Source of the DNA: CAZDIO01 sp964505555
Lineage (GTDB): Bacteria; Bdellovibrionota_C; UBA2361; SZUA-149; CAZDIO01
DNA length: 6,430 nt
Direction: 5' to 3'
NCBI GenBank assembly: GCA_964505555.1
Contig: CAZDIO010000108.1
Span: 1 to 6,430, forward strand
Made by a program: the position numbers and the translations under genes. Shown here piece by piece: positions 6,311 through 6,430 of the stretch (its first letter is position 1; each line of letters starts with the position of its first letter). Below the pieces are notes generated by a model that saw nothing but the letters and a program-made list of their open reading frames with translations, was not told the DNA's origin and searched no databases.

Positions 6311-6430
6311 TAAGTTCAGCAGAAGACAATCTAACACTTTGCAAAATCAAACGGCCTGTCGTTGGGAGGGGGGCGCAGCCAAAACGAAAAAAAATTTGTT
6401 ATATTAGATTGGTTGGCGTAGCTCGCCACG
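6311..6430. other. Non-coding 3' region after the glycosyltransferase gene
   Basis: No gene is evident in these 120 bases. CAATCTAA (6327-6334) recurs inverted as TTAGATTG (6404-6411), bracketing a GC-rich block (6353-6380) with a G6 run and an A/T-rich stretch. TATATT (6400-6405) could be a plus-strand -10 element for a gene beyond the window, but no -35 is in place. TGGCG (6414-6418) and CGCCA (6424-6428) form a small hairpin at the very edge. CCTGTCGT (6355-6362) also occurs at 3631-3638 in the hairpin element after cmoB, so this may be a related repeat. No T-run terminator is visible. Confidence 0.35.

Noticed and set aside
6411..6430. Possible start of a tRNA gene (GCGTAGCTC at the right edge)
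   Set aside because: The base after TAGCTC is G where tRNAs have a conserved A14, and the following bases instead close a TGGCG/CGCCA hairpin.

Overview
The window reads as a chromosomal segment of a Gram-negative bacterium with moderate GC content, estimated by eye in the mid-40s percent. The main clue is a complete CmoA/CmoB pair, the tRNA wobble-uridine (cmo5U34) enzymes best known from Gammaproteobacteria and some other proteobacterial lineages. Two exported or membrane-anchored unknown proteins fit a cell with a periplasm. I cannot name the genus. None of the five genes has a strong Shine-Dalgarno sequence at normal spacing, which may reflect a lineage that relies little on SD-led initiation. 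I see no phage, insertion-sequence, CRISPR or rRNA/tRNA gene.

Layout. Positions 1-216 are non-coding, with overlapping C/G-rich inverted repeats near the left edge and a short tandem repeat. A minus-strand gene (217-807) encodes a membrane-anchored, proline- and glutamate-rich protein of unknown function. A 240-base divergent intergenic region follows, carrying a reasonable promoter for that gene. A plus-strand gene (1048-1863) encodes a secreted protein built from two copies of a four-cysteine module, then a charged helix and a proline-rich tail. It ends four bases from the convergent end of cmoA (minus, 1868-2632). cmoA and cmoB (plus, 2631-3599) are head to head, with start codons sharing two bases. 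After a 188-base gap holding a dispersed-repeat-like hairpin element comes a large plus-strand gene (3788-6310). It encodes an 840-residue GT4-type glycosyltransferase whose N-terminal half looks like three beta-sandwich modules. The last 120 bases are non-coding.

How the genes relate. CmoA makes carboxy-S-adenosylmethionine from SAM and prephenate. CmoB uses it to carboxymethylate 5-hydroxyuridine at tRNA position 34, which widens decoding of NNN-box codons. The two genes form a clear functional unit despite their divergent orientation. The glycosyltransferase probably serves surface polysaccharide or glycoconjugate synthesis and is not obviously linked to tRNA modification. The two left-hand unknowns resemble each other only in general style (export signal, helical part, proline-rich part) and may act in the envelope. 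The most novel material is the cysteine-module protein, the modular N-terminus of the glycosyltransferase, and the overlapping divergent cmoA/cmoB starts. No complete new multi-gene system can be demonstrated from this sequence alone.
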